This document shows positions 45,160-54,620 of a stretch of DNA of 64,000 nucleotides, piece after piece (the first letter of the stretch is position 1; each line of letters begins with the position of its first letter). The stretch comes from Thalassoglobus neptunius (GTDB lineage Bacteria > Planctomycetota > Planctomycetia > Planctomycetales > Planctomycetaceae): NCBI RefSeq assembly GCF_007859735.1, contig NZ_SIHI01000001.1, positions 1,134,151 through 1,198,150 on the forward strand. The letters are read 5' to 3'. Both the position numbers and the translations under genes were made by a program. The notes under the pieces were generated by a model. The model was not told the DNA's origin and made no database searches. It was given only the letters and a program-made list of their open reading frames with translations.

Positions 45160-46413
45160 ATGAGAATCCCATTTTCGGTTGGTGTCGTCGTTCTTGCCCT
45201 TATCGTGCTTCCGGTGCGTGGAGAGGACTGGAATGAATTTCGTGGGCCGACAGGACAGGGAGAAGTGAGTGGGGTGAGCCTGCCAGTCGAATGGAACGAT
45301 TCCGAGAGCGATTCGGAAAACATTCTCTGGAAGCAGCAGTTGGATGGGCTCGCCTGGTCTTCTCCGATCGTCGTCGACGGGAAGATTTTCATGACGTGTG
45401 CTTCTGAAGAGAGTGAAGATTCTTTGTCGCTTCAACTGATTGCTCTGGATGCGGAGACGGGAGACGAGTTTTGGCGACGTGAGCTTTGGACTCATTCTGA
45501 TGATGTGCAGGTTCACAAAAAGAATTCGCACGCGAGCCCGACCCCGATTTGTGATGGGGAACATCTCTACGCTCATTTCGGTCCACAGGGGACTGCTTGT
45601 GTGACTCTTGATGGAGAGATCGTCTGGAAGCAAAAGCTGGAATACAAACCGGTTCATGGAAACGGCGGTTCTCCGGCGCTGGCAGAGGGTGTGCTGGTGA
45701 TTTGCTGTGATGGAGGCGATCGGCAGTTTGTGGTTGGTCTCGATCGAGCAAGCGGCGACATTCGCTGGCGGACGGAACGGGAGACGGATCCCAAGAAAGG
45801 CTTCTCGTTTTCCACTCCGCTCGTGATCGAAGTGAATGGTCAGCAGCAAGCTGTCTGTCCGGGAAGTGATGCGGTTTTCGTCTATGACCCTCAAACAGGT
45901 GAAGAGATTTGGCGCGTCGATTATCCGGGCGGGTATTCGGTAACGCCAAGGCCGGTTTACGGGAACGGATTGGTTTATGTCTGTACCGGATTCAACAAAC
46001 CGCAGCTGCTGGCGATTGATCCGACGGGGACTGGAAATGTGACAGAGACGCATCTGCGATGGAGTGCCGATCGAGCGATTCCTCATTCTCCATCTCCGGT
46101 CTTTTTTGAAGACTCTGTATATGTTGTCTCGGACAAGGGAATTGCGACGTGCTTCGATGCTGAGTCGGGAGAAGTTGTCTGGCAAGAACGCCTCGGCGGG
46201 AACTTCTCAGCCTCGCCAATTGTGTCGGACCGCAAGCTTTACTTTCAGGATGAAACTGGGACCGGAATCGTTTTGAAAGCGAGTCGGGAGTTCGAAGAGT
46301 TGTCCCGGAACAACATTGGAAGCGGTGAACGGACGTTTGCTTCCTATGCTGTGGACGGAGACTCAATTCTTCTTCGCAGCGAGTCGCATCTGTATCGGAT
46401 CGGTCGAAATTGA
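45160..46413 (+). CDS. Exported PQQ-like beta-propeller protein
   Basis: A 417-residue protein with a signal peptide (MRIPFSVGVVVLALIVLPVRG); a GAGGGA site 7 bases upstream favours the ATG at 45160. The body is a beta-propeller of PQQ-type blades: DWNEFRGPTGQGEVSG at the start, then repeats such as GKIFMTCASEE, LIALDAETGDEFWRREL, ATCFDAESGEVVWQERLGG. No PQQ-ligand or metal residues could be fixed, so it may be a BamB-like scaffold or binding protein instead of a dehydrogenase. It follows the DUF1553 gene by 210 bases. Confidence 0.85.
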   Translation: MRIPFSVGVVVLALIVLPVRGEDWNEFRGPTGQGEVSGVSLPVEWNDSESDSENILWKQQLDGLAWSSPIVVDGKIFMTCASEESEDSLSLQLIALDAETGDEFWRRELWTHSDDVQVHKKNSHASPTPICDGEHLYAHFGPQGTACVTLDGEIVWKQKLEYKPVHGNGGSPALAEGVLVICCDGGDRQFVVGLDRASGDIRWRTERETDPKKGFSFSTPLVIEVNGQQQAVCPGSDAVFVYDPQTGEEIWRVDYPGGYSVTPRPVYGNGLVYVCTGFNKPQLLAIDPTGTGNVTETHLRWSADRAIPHSPSPVFFEDSVYVVSDKGIATCFDAESGEVVWQERLGGNFSASPIVSDRKLYFQDETGTGIVLKASREFEELSRNNIGSGERTFASYAVDGDSILLRSESHLYRIGRN

Positions 46414-46595
46414 CCCGGCGTCGCGACGATGCTCGGCTTCTCTTTGAAGAGCATCGATCTCATTCTCAAGATCGTTCAGAGTTCGGATCGTTCTTTCAAT
46501 CAATCGGTTCAAAGAGTAAGTTTACGAAACGTTTGAACAGGTGGTTGAGTCACAGCTGGAAAACGGCACAATTCCCACCTGAATCGAGAATGAAT

Positions 46596-46619
46596 CAACT
46601 TCACTTTCACTTTCACTTT
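46596..46619 (+). repeat. Short CACTTT simple repeat before the topoisomerase gene
   Basis: Four TTCACT/CACTTT units run together in the 5' leader, 30-50 bases before the start codon. It may be a pyrimidine-rich translational enhancer, or chance. Confidence 0.35.
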
Positions 46620-46645
46620 TTACTTCAGCGAAACAGTTTCCACTT

Positions 46646-48571
46646 ATGTCGACATCTGTGAAATCCAACTCCGACTACATGGCGGACGACATTGAAGTCC
46701 TGGAAGGGCTCGAACACGTTCGCAAACGTCCCTCAATGTATATCGGAGGTGTGGATGCTCGCGGTCTGCATCACCTTGTCTGGGAAATCGTCGACAACTG
46801 TGTCGATGAGTATCTGGCCGGGGAATGTGATCAGGTCAAAGTGACGCTTCACAAAGATGGTTGCTCAATCAGTGTTGAGGACAACGGGCGCGGGATTCCG
46901 GTCGACAAGCACAAGAAGACGGGGAAATCTGCTCTCGAAGTCATTCTGACGACTCTCTATGCGGGCGGAAAATTCTCAGACAAAAACTATGTTCGCAGCG
47001 GGGGACTTCACGGAATTGGTTCGTCGGCGGTGAACGCACTTTCGGAAGAGATGGTGGCAACGGTCCATCGTGGAGGCCACGAGTGGAGACAATCTTATCA
47101 GCGGGGAAGACCTGACGGACCGGTCAAGAAGATCAAGCCATTCCGGGGACACGGGACGATTATCTTCTTCCGGCCGGACGATCAAATCTTCCGGCGTGTG
47201 CAGTTTCATGCAGATACCATTCGGCAACACCTCGAAGACATTTCCTACATTCACGGTGGTTTGAAAATCACTTTCGTCGACGAGACGAAGGGGGAACGAT
47301 TCGAGCTGCACCACCCGGAAGGAATCGCCGCTTTCCTGCAAAAGCTGATCAAAGATGAGAAGCGAAAAGCCGTTCATGAAGTTCCCTTCAAAGCTGATAA
47401 GGACGAAGGAGCGATTCGTGTTGAGATGGTCCTGCAGTGGACCGAATCGACCGATGAGCAGATTCGAAGCTATGTGAACGGAATCCGAACTCGCGGTGGG
47501 GGAACGCATGAATCCGGATTTCGAACCGGCCTTGCGAAAGCTGTCAAGAATTACATGGACGTTCACGGGATCAAGCCGAAGGGGCTGAACATCAATCCCG
47601 ATGATATTCGTGAGGGCGTGATTGGAATTGTTTCCGTCTTTCACAACGATCCAATGTTTCAGGGACAGACGAAAGACCGGTTGAATAACCCGGAAATGAA
47701 TTCCCTCGTCGATGGAATTGTTCGCCCTTCTGTTGAAACGTGGCTCAATAACAATCCTTCGATTGCAGATGCTGTGATCGGTCGAATCATTCTCGCTGCT
47801 CGCGCGCGACAGGCGAGTCGCGATGCGATTAAGGAAATCAAGCGGAAGGGGCCCGGGGCAAAGCGGAGCAACTTGCCTGGCAAACTTTTGGACTGTCGAT
47901 CGACCGATCCCGAGGTGTGTGAACTGTTCATCGTGGAAGGACAGTCCGCGGGTGGAACAGCTGCCAGCGGCCGAAATTCCGCGACTCAAGCTGTGTTGCC
48001 GCTCCGGGGAAAGGTGCTGAACACCGAATCGCTGGAACTGAACAAGATCATTAAGAATCAGGAAATCAGTGATCTTGTCGAAACGCTGGGAACCGGGATC
48101 GGGCCGCACTTCGATCCTCACAAGCTTCGATACAATCGAATCATTCTTTTGATGGATGCCGATAGCGACGGATATCACATCAGTACGTTGCTGCTGACGT
48201 TCTTCTTCCGGCATATGCGCGATCTGATTCAACTCGGTCGACTTTATCTTGCACAGCCTCCGCTCTACAAAATCGAGTTCGGGAAAGAGCGGCTTTATGC
48301 TCGTGATGACAGCGACAAGGAAGAAATCCTGTCGTCAATTCCGTCCAATCGCACGATTGACGTTCAGCGGTTCAAAGGGCTGGGAGAGATGAATGCAAGT
48401 CAGTTGAAAGAGACGACTCTCGATCCCGATTCGCGGACGCTCTTGCGGGTCGACATCGACAGTGCGGTCGAAGCCGATCAGACCTTCGCACAGCTTCTCG
48501 GGAAAGATGCCAGCGAACGCTATCGGATTATCATGGACGAAGCAGCCGAAGTCGACGACATCGATGTCTAA
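46646..48571 (+). CDS. gyrB: Type IIA DNA topoisomerase subunit B (GyrB/ParE)
   Basis: A 641-residue ATPase subunit. The GHKL domain shows EIVDNCVDEYLAG, DNGRGIPVD and GGLHGIGSSAVNAL; the transducer region follows; the TOPRIM domain has EGQSAGGTA (EGDSAGG in most bacteria) and DADSDGYHI; the C-terminus has the RFKGLGEMNASQL block. Length fits GyrB or ParE without the E. coli insertion. Which of the two it is cannot be decided because no gyrA/parC gene is adjacent. An intergenic repeat begins at the base after its stop codon. Confidence 0.93.
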   Translation: MSTSVKSNSDYMADDIEVLEGLEHVRKRPSMYIGGVDARGLHHLVWEIVDNCVDEYLAGECDQVKVTLHKDGCSISVEDNGRGIPVDKHKKTGKSALEVILTTLYAGGKFSDKNYVRSGGLHGIGSSAVNALSEEMVATVHRGGHEWRQSYQRGRPDGPVKKIKPFRGHGTIIFFRPDDQIFRRVQFHADTIRQHLEDISYIHGGLKITFVDETKGERFELHHPEGIAAFLQKLIKDEKRKAVHEVPFKADKDEGAIRVEMVLQWTESTDEQIRSYVNGIRTRGGGTHESGFRTGLAKAVKNYMDVHGIKPKGLNINPDDIREGVIGIVSVFHNDPMFQGQTKDRLNNPEMNSLVDGIVRPSVETWLNNNPSIADAVIGRIILAARARQASRDAIKEIKRKGPGAKRSNLPGKLLDCRSTDPEVCELFIVEGQSAGGTAASGRNSATQAVLPLRGKVLNTESLELNKIIKNQEISDLVETLGTGIGPHFDPHKLRYNRIILLMDADSDGYHISTLLLTFFFRHMRDLIQLGRLYLAQPPLYKIEFGKERLYARDDSDKEEILSSIPSNRTIDVQRFKGLGEMNASQLKETTLDPDSRTLLRVDIDSAVEADQTFAQLLGKDASERYRIIMDEAAEVDDIDV

Positions 48572-48666
48572 GAGCACGTTGCTCTTTCCTGTGCACTCGC
48601 TTGCGCTGTTTCATCAGATAAAACGCTGAGTTTGCTCGTGCGCGTGAGTGCAAACCAAATTGGGAA
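48572..48666 (+). repeat. Dispersed intergenic repeat, copy B
   Basis: Begins directly after the gyrB stop codon with GAGCACGTTGCTCTTTCCTG, contains GTGCACTCGCTTGCGCTG and GCTGAGTTTGCTCGTGCGCG, and ends near GTGCAAACCAAATTGGGAA. It has nested palindromic arms, so it could also affect the 3' end of the gyrB transcript. Confidence 0.9.
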
Positions 48667-48803
48667 ATGCTCGAAGAGCGACTCGGTCCAATTGTCGTTG
48701 GCGGGTTAAGACTCGCATCGGAGGTGCTGGATTTCAGGTGAGAAATTGTTGCCTGAAATCCAGCGATCGTTCCGAAAAGCCAATGACTATTGAACTCCCA
48801 TGA

Positions 48804-50387
48804 CTACTGGCCGAGTGAACGGTCGGTCCATTCTCCATCGACGAAACGTGACAGCCCGTCGATTGTGTTTTCGTCCCGGAGTTCGGGAGGAAGGCGATGA
48901 GGGCGGACGTTGTCGTAGCATTCGAGCATGGCGAATCGCCGCAGTGAAGCAGGAATTCCGACGGCTGTGAAACCGGGATGACCGGTCGCTGGATACGGAC
49001 CACCATGATTCATCGCAGGGCTGACAGCGACACCGGTTGGCATTTTGTCGTTGAGCAGTCGGCCGACATATCGACGAAGTTCACCAGCGAGTTGATCGTA
49101 GAGGGCATCGTCGGCGCCATTTGTTTCCGAATAGATGCAGCCGGTCAGATTGCCTTCCAGTTGTTCCGCGACAGCGATCATTTCGTCATCCGAATCGCAG
49201 ACGACCAGCAAAGAGCTGTTTCCGAAGGCTTCTTCCTGATGGCCGTTCGGATCGTTGAGGAATTGTTTTCCTGTTGAACGAAGGAGCGTGTTCGCGAAAC
49301 AGCAGCGTGACTCATCGACCGGTTTGTTTCCGGTAACGATGTGAGCGCCGGTGCGTTGAATCGCGACGATTCCGGCTCGTAGGCTTTGCTCGACGCCCTC
49401 TCCGAGGAGTGTGCCGGCGGGGGCTTCTTCGAATTTCTTTGCAACAGCGGAAATGAATTGTTCCGCGTGATCACCGGCTCGAAGCACGACGAGTCCCGGA
49501 TTTGTGCAGAACTGTCCGGTCCCCATGAGGCAGCTTCCGACGAACTCTTCGACAAGGTCATCGAGCCGTTCGCTCAGTGCGTTCGGCAGTATGAAGACGG
49601 GGTTGATGCTCGAGAGTTCGAGATAGATGGGGTTTCCGCCTTTGTCTGCTGCTTCTTTCAGGAACAGTCCGGCGTGTCGCGCGCCGGTGTATCCGGTGGC
49701 TCCCAGTCGCTTGTCGGCGACGAGTCGTGCTCCGTCCTCGTGAGAAGTTCGGTAGATGAGTTGAACGAAGCCTTTGGGCATCTTCGTCGTTTCGGCAGCA
49801 TGTGCAGCGGATTCAGCGAGAAGCTGAGTTGTGCGCGGGTGTGCGGAATGTCCTTTGGCGATCACAGGATTTCCGGAAGCGACAGCAGCGGCAAAATCTC
49901 CGCCAGCGATACTGTTGAATGCGAGTGGGAAATTGTTGGGGCCGAAGACAGCGACTGGTCCAATCGGGCCAAGCATGGAACGGATGTTCGTCTTGGTGTC
50001 GATTGTCGGCAACGTCCAAGAGCGATTTCGTGCCGCTTGTGCTGCCTGGCGAAGTTGGTCGATTGTGCGAACCATTTCTCCGTCTTTCAGCCGAGGCGAG
50101 ACGGGAAGCGCGGTTTCTTCATTCGCAGCGGCGACGATGTCGTCGATGCGGGTTTCGATTTCGGCGGCATAGGCTTCGAGGAAATCGGCAAAGCGTTCCG
50201 GTGCGAAGTCGCGCACCTCTTTAAAGGCAGTGTGCGCCGCTTCGAGGACCTCATCGATTTCCTCCCAGGGGCTGACCGGAAATTCACCCGAAAGGACTTC
50301 TCGATTGGCCGGATTGATGCGCGTAAACGTTTTGGACCCGGTTGATGGACGCCATTCTCCGTTGATATGAACTGGTTGAACGCTCAT
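48804..50387 (-). CDS. Aldehyde dehydrogenase, 2,5-dioxovalerate (ketoglutarate semialdehyde) type
   Basis: A 527-residue NADP-dependent aldehyde dehydrogenase. The catalytic cysteine is in GTGQFCTNPG (about 291) and the general-base Glu in YLELSSINPVF (about 255). FGPNNFPLAFNSIAGGDFAAAVASGNPVIAKGH is the diagnostic block of the alpha-ketoglutaric semialdehyde dehydrogenase branch, which finishes the oxidation of glucarate, arabinose or hydroxyproline. The start at 50387 (MSVQPVHINGEW) is chosen over an in-frame TTG 27 bases upstream. No pathway partner is adjacent. Confidence 0.9.
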   Translation of the reverse strand: MSVQPVHINGEWRPSTGSKTFTRINPANREVLSGEFPVSPWEEIDEVLEAAHTAFKEVRDFAPERFADFLEAYAAEIETRIDDIVAAANEETALPVSPRLKDGEMVRTIDQLRQAAQAARNRSWTLPTIDTKTNIRSMLGPIGPVAVFGPNNFPLAFNSIAGGDFAAAVASGNPVIAKGHSAHPRTTQLLAESAAHAAETTKMPKGFVQLIYRTSHEDGARLVADKRLGATGYTGARHAGLFLKEAADKGGNPIYLELSSINPVFILPNALSERLDDLVEEFVGSCLMGTGQFCTNPGLVVLRAGDHAEQFISAVAKKFEEAPAGTLLGEGVEQSLRAGIVAIQRTGAHIVTGNKPVDESRCCFANTLLRSTGKQFLNDPNGHQEEAFGNSSLLVVCDSDDEMIAVAEQLEGNLTGCIYSETNGADDALYDQLAGELRRYVGRLLNDKMPTGVAVSPAMNHGGPYPATGHPGFTAVGIPASLRRFAMLECYDNVRPHRLPPELRDENTIDGLSRFVDGEWTDRSLGQ

Positions 50388-50818
50388 GAAGTTCGCTTTC
50401 GTTTTGGTTGTCAATGCCTTGAATCTTAAGACTAATCATCGAAGAGTCGAGTTTCGAGTCAGTGCTGACGGCGTATTCATCGAGGGAAACGGAACGAAGT
50501 TGAGGGATTTGTCCGGATGGACACTTCTTTGATTCTGAAATCAACGTCCGTGAATGTGAGGTGCTGGAGCAAGTTGCTCTTGCCTGTGCACTCGATTGTG
50601 CTGTTTTATTATGTGAGAGGCTGTGTTTGCTCGTGCGAGAGAGTGCAAACGAAATCTGAAGATGATCTCGTTGCCGGGTTTTCGGGATTCTCGGAGGAAT
50701 GCAGAACGATTCTGAGGAATTCTCACGGAACAATGGTCGACCGAACTCCTTCGGCTTTGATACGCTTCCGAATTCCACAGATTGTTGTTCCCACTCCCAG
50801 AGATTCCGAGGCGTTTCC
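50388..50818. other. Divergent promoter gap containing repeat copy C
   Basis: 431 bases between the dehydrogenase and aspartokinase starts. Repeat copy C occupies 50567-50660. The rest shows no clear gene. A frame open from 50699 joins the aspartokinase but lacks conserved content. Confidence 0.5.
50567..50660 (+). repeat. Dispersed intergenic repeat, copy C
   Basis: Starts GAGCAAGTTGCTCTTGCCTG, a perfect palindrome of GAGCAA around one base, continues with GTGCACTCGATTGTGCTG and GGCTGTGTTTGCTCGTGCGAG, and ends GCAAACGAAATCTGAA. It is upstream of the aspartokinase gene. Confidence 0.9.
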
Positions 50819-52612
50819 GTGTCGATCATTGTTCAGAAGTTCGGAGGAACCAGCGTTGCCAATGCGGATAAAATCCGCGCTGCCGCAGAACGAGCTGTTG
50901 CGGCTCATCGCAATGGACATCAAGTGGTGATGGTGGTCTCCGCTCGCGGTAAGAAAACGGATGAACTGGTCCAACTGGCTGCCGAGTTCAGCGAAACTCC
51001 TGCAGCGAGAGAAATGGACATGCTGTTGTCGACCGGAGAACAGGAATCCGTCGCGTTGATGTCGATGGCGATCCATTCCATGGGGGAGAAGGCGGTCAGT
51101 CTGACGGGTGGTCAGATCGGAATTATCACCGACTCGACATTTTCGAAAGCACGGATTCAGTCGATCTCAACGGATCGGATTCGTCGTCATCTCGATGCTG
51201 GGGAAATTGTTGTTGCGTGCGGATTTCAGGGGATCGATCCCCTGTCGAACATTACGACGCTCGGACGCGGGGGAAGTGATACGACAGCGACCGCCCTTGC
51301 TGCAGCGCTTCAGGCGGATGAATGTCAGATTTATACCGATGTAGAGGGAGTGTTCACGACTGATCCGCGTGCGATGGACGAAGCACGGAAGGTTGAACAG
51401 CTTTCGTATGATGAAATGCTCGAGCTTGCGAGCCTCGGTGCGGGGGTGATGCATTCTCGTTCGATCGAGTTTGCCAAGAAATTTCGCGTTCCGCTGCGCG
51501 TGAGGCCGTCGTTCAATGACGGAATGGGAACACTGATCGCCACTGCGGGTGAAGACCGAACGGTGACGGGACTGGCGCTTGCGAAGAACGAGGCGCGAGT
51601 CACTCTCGATGATCTGCCTGATGAACCGGGAGTGATGAGCTCGATCTTTTCGTGTCTTTCCGACCGCAAGATTCCGATCGACATGGTCGTTCAGAACGTG
51701 GCGTCGAATGGAAAGGCTGAGGTCACGTTCACTGTTCCTGAAGGCGATCTCGCCGAGACGCTGACAGCTGCCAATACAGCGATTGAACGAATCGGAGCCG
51801 GAACGATTCGCAGCGGGACGAATGTCGCGAAGGTTTCGGTCGTTGGAAGTGGAATGCAGTTTCACTCCGGTGTCGCAGCACAGCTGTTTCAAATTCTCGC
51901 TGCACAGAACATCAACCTTGAGATGATCACGACGAGCGAGATTAAAGTTTCTGTGCTCGTCGCCCGCGATCAGTGTCAGGAAGCTTTGCAGGCTGTGCAT
52001 CGCGGTTTCAAAATGGAAGCCGGTGAGACTCATATGCCTGTTGTTGGTACGAAAGTGGCTCGCACGGCGGAGCAGTTGTCAGCAAACGAAGACGAGTTGC
52101 TCTCGCGAATTGTGGGGCGACTTTCCAGCATGGAAGATATCGTCGTCAGTGAGATTACGCTGGACGAATCGCAAGCCCGAATCACTGTCCATCACCTGCC
52201 GGATGTCCCGGGAACCTGTGGGAAGCTGTTCCATGCGGTCGCTGACGGGAATGTGATGGTTGATATGATTGTCCAAAACATCAGTAATAGCGGTTACGCA
52301 GAAGTTTCGTTCACCGTTCCACGCAGTGAAGTGGCGAAGTGTCTTGAGCTTGTCGATCAAGTGCGAGCTGACTGGGAACAGTCGTCCGTGACTCATGAAG
52401 CGGAAATTGCGAAGCTAAGCGTGTCGGGAATTGGGCTGCGGACTCACACGGGTGTGGGAGACAAGATGTTCCGGGCGTTGTCCGAGGCCGGAATCAATAT
52501 TCAAATGATTAACACCAGTGAAATTCGCATGAGCGTGGTTGTCGACGCAAATCAGGGACAACCGGGATTGCGGGCACTTCAGGAGGTGTTTGGGTTGGAT
52601 GACGAACGTTGA
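50819..52612 (+). CDS. lysC: Aspartate kinase with four ACT domains
   Basis: A 597-residue enzyme from the GTG at 50819, set by CGAGG about 8 bases upstream. It phosphorylates aspartate, the first step to lysine, threonine and methionine. KFGGTSV opens the kinase, and GRGGSDTTATALAAAL and YTDVEGVFTTDPR follow. After residue 250 two pairs of ACT domains occur: about 252 and 337, then about 439 and 530 (DLPDEPG / SGMQFHSGVAAQLF and HLPDVPG / IGLRTHTGVGDKMF). Ordinary LysC has one pair; cyanobacterial enzymes with two pairs are known. The doubling points to complex allosteric control by end products. Confidence 0.93.
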   Translation: MSIIVQKFGGTSVANADKIRAAAERAVAAHRNGHQVVMVVSARGKKTDELVQLAAEFSETPAAREMDMLLSTGEQESVALMSMAIHSMGEKAVSLTGGQIGIITDSTFSKARIQSISTDRIRRHLDAGEIVVACGFQGIDPLSNITTLGRGGSDTTATALAAALQADECQIYTDVEGVFTTDPRAMDEARKVEQLSYDEMLELASLGAGVMHSRSIEFAKKFRVPLRVRPSFNDGMGTLIATAGEDRTVTGLALAKNEARVTLDDLPDEPGVMSSIFSCLSDRKIPIDMVVQNVASNGKAEVTFTVPEGDLAETLTAANTAIERIGAGTIRSGTNVAKVSVVGSGMQFHSGVAAQLFQILAAQNINLEMITTSEIKVSVLVARDQCQEALQAVHRGFKMEAGETHMPVVGTKVARTAEQLSANEDELLSRIVGRLSSMEDIVVSEITLDESQARITVHHLPDVPGTCGKLFHAVADGNVMVDMIVQNISNSGYAEVSFTVPRSEVAKCLELVDQVRADWEQSSVTHEAEIAKLSVSGIGLRTHTGVGDKMFRALSEAGINIQMINTSEIRMSVVVDANQGQPGLRALQEVFGLDDER

Positions 52613-52733
52613 TTGCTGCGAAGTCGGGATTTCGACTCGAAGTCGACGATCGCTCGTCATATACTGAAGCAGCCACATCGAATGAACGCATTTGCAGCGC
52701 GATTCATCAGACCGCGATCGTACGGGATATAGC

Positions 52734-54038
52734 ATGAGCAGCGAGACGACGACTGAAGTGGGTAGTTACTTTGTCTCGAACTATCCTCCTTTTTCCCAAT
52801 GGAAGAAGGAAAATCGGCATCAGTTTCTGGATGTTCTTGAGAAAGAGCCGGATCGATCCGTTCCGATGGGAATGTATCTTCATATTCCTTTCTGCCGGAA
52901 GCGGTGCAAGTTCTGTTACTTTCGAGTTTCTACGCAACAGAACGCCGAGACGATCAAAAACTACGTCGATACTCTCGATAAGGAAGTTCGTCTTCTTCGA
53001 GACAAGCCCGCAATCAAGGATCGCGTGTTGAAGTTCGTCTACTTTGGTGGGGGAACTCCTTCTTATCTGAGTGCCAAGCAACTCCTGATGTTGCGTGAAC
53101 GGCTCAGCGAATCTGTTTCGTGGGACAACGCGGAAGAGGTGACGTTCGAGTGTGAACCGGGAACACTGAGCCTCGAAAAAGTGCAAACTCTCAAAGAGAT
53201 CGGAGTGACGCGCGTTTCACTGGGGGTTGAGAACTTTAACGATGCCATTCTCGAAGAGAACGGGCGGGCTCACCTTTCTCCGGAAATTCTGCGGGCGTAT
53301 GACTGGCTTCAACAGGTCGGTTTTCCGCAGGTCAACATCGACTTGATTGCGGGGATGGTCGGAGAGACTGACGAAAACTGGCACAAGTGCGTCGAAAAGG
53401 CACTTGAGATGGAGCCGGACAATCTGACGATCTATCAGATGGAATTGCCATTCAATACCGTCTATTCGAAAGAAATCCTCGAACAGGGTGCGGCGTCTCC
53501 CGTTGCGGACTGGCCGACCAAACGTCGCTGGGCGAGCGAGGCGATTGATCGATTCCTCTCCGCCGGGTATCAGCTTTCGAGCGGAAACGAGCTTGTGAAG
53601 AGCCTCGATACCGACCGGTTTGTTTATCGCGACAATCTCTTCCGGGGAAGCGATATCGTGGCGGTGGGTGTGTCGAGCTTTGGGCACTTGCAGGGAGTGC
53701 ATTACCAGAACAAGGACGAGCTGAACGATTACATCACGACTGTTCAGGATGGGGAATTCCCCGTCAACCGGGCGATGACTCCGACGTCTCATCAAAAATT
53801 GATTCGTGAGTGGATCTTGCAGATGAAGGAAGGCCGCGTTGCCGTTGAGCCGTTCCGAGCCAAGTTTGGTGTAGACCCGCTTACCGAGTTTGCAGAACCG
53901 CTTTCGAATCAGCAGGTCGCTGGGTATTTGACTGTTGAAGATGATCAGGTTCGCTTGACACGGAAAGGTCTGCTGCAAGTCGACAGCCTACTGACGGAAT
54001 ACTTCGAGGAACAACATCGCGAAGTTCGCTACACATGA
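52734..54038 (+). CDS. Radical SAM coproporphyrinogen III oxidase-like protein (HemN/HemW family)
   Basis: A 434-residue radical SAM protein. The cluster motif CRKRCKFC (C-X3-C-X2-C, about residues 54-61) lies in [48 protein letters not shown] and [11 protein letters not shown] are the expected SAM-binding and core blocks. HemN makes protoporphyrinogen and HemW delivers haem; length is between the two, and the C-terminal winged-helix-like part is diverged. The stop overlaps the tsaE start by four bases. Confidence 0.82.
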   Translation: MSSETTTEVGSYFVSNYPPFSQWKKENRHQFLDVLEKEPDRSVPMGMYLHIPFCRKRCKFCYFRVSTQQNAETIKNYVDTLDKEVRLLRDKPAIKDRVLKFVYFGGGTPSYLSAKQLLMLRERLSESVSWDNAEEVTFECEPGTLSLEKVQTLKEIGVTRVSLGVENFNDAILEENGRAHLSPEILRAYDWLQQVGFPQVNIDLIAGMVGETDENWHKCVEKALEMEPDNLTIYQMELPFNTVYSKEILEQGAASPVADWPTKRRWASEAIDRFLSAGYQLSSGNELVKSLDTDRFVYRDNLFRGSDIVAVGVSSFGHLQGVHYQNKDELNDYITTVQDGEFPVNRAMTPTSHQKLIREWILQMKEGRVAVEPFRAKFGVDPLTEFAEPLSNQQVAGYLTVEDDQVRLTRKGLLQVDSLLTEYFEEQHREVRYT

Positions 54039-54559
54039 TCGGAAATCGTGATCAGGATCGACCGGCTCGGGAGGTCCGAGTTGTTTCAAGTGACAGTCTG
54101 GAGCAAACTCAAGAGTTTGGTCGTCTGTTCGCGACGGTGTTGCGACAAGGAATGGTCGTCGCGCTGATCGGTGATCTGGGAGCGGGGAAAACTCATCTCG
54201 TTCAGTCGATTGCCGAAGCCTTCGGGGTGAATCGTGAGGACGTGAGCAGCCCGACGTTCGTCCTGATTCAGGAGTACGACACGACGATTCCGATTTGTCA
54301 CATTGATGCTTATCGTCTCGGGGATGTTGATGAGTTTCTGCAATTAGGGGCTGATGAACTTCTGGGAGGGGATTATCTCTGTCTGATCGAATGGGCGGAT
54401 CGGGTGGAAGAGGCTTTGCCGCGAGATCAGATTCGAGTTGAAATCGTCCCCACAACGGAGACCGGACGACAAATTCGGATCACTGCTTCGCCCTCACTTT
54501 TGGACGAGCTCGAACAGAAGCTTGGCGGTTCGTCCATTTCTGTCGTCAAGGACGGTTGA
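54035..54559 (+). CDS. tsaE: tRNA threonylcarbamoyladenosine biosynthesis ATPase TsaE
   Basis: A 174-residue P-loop protein needed, with TsaB and TsaD, for t6A37 of ANN-decoding tRNAs. Walker A is [12 protein letters not shown] (about residues 46-57), followed by [54 protein letters not shown], the family hallmark. It overlaps the radical SAM gene by four bases. TsaB and TsaD are not in the window. Confidence 0.93.
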   Translation: MIGNRDQDRPAREVRVVSSDSLEQTQEFGRLFATVLRQGMVVALIGDLGAGKTHLVQSIAEAFGVNREDVSSPTFVLIQEYDTTIPICHIDAYRLGDVDEFLQLGADELLGGDYLCLIEWADRVEEALPRDQIRVEIVPTTETGRQIRITASPSLLDELEQKLGGSSISVVKDG

Positions 54560-54620
54560 AGTCCGTCCGATCGTTGGCGACACTGACAGCGACTCGATTC
54601 TTTGTGGAAAGTTGCATTTC

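Noticed and set aside
46976..48232. 418-residue open frame antisense to gyrB
   Set aside because: Fully inside the topoisomerase gene; no start signal and no family motif. A complementary-strand shadow.
48572..48666. GTGCACTC...GAGTGCA in the dispersed repeat as a CIRCE (HrcA) element
   Set aside because: Spacing and arms do not fit TTAGCACTC-N9-GAGTGCTAA, and copies are not placed before heat-shock genes.
49386..50345. 319-residue open frame antisense to the aldehyde dehydrogenase
   Set aside because: Contained in the dehydrogenase gene, which has the full family motif set.
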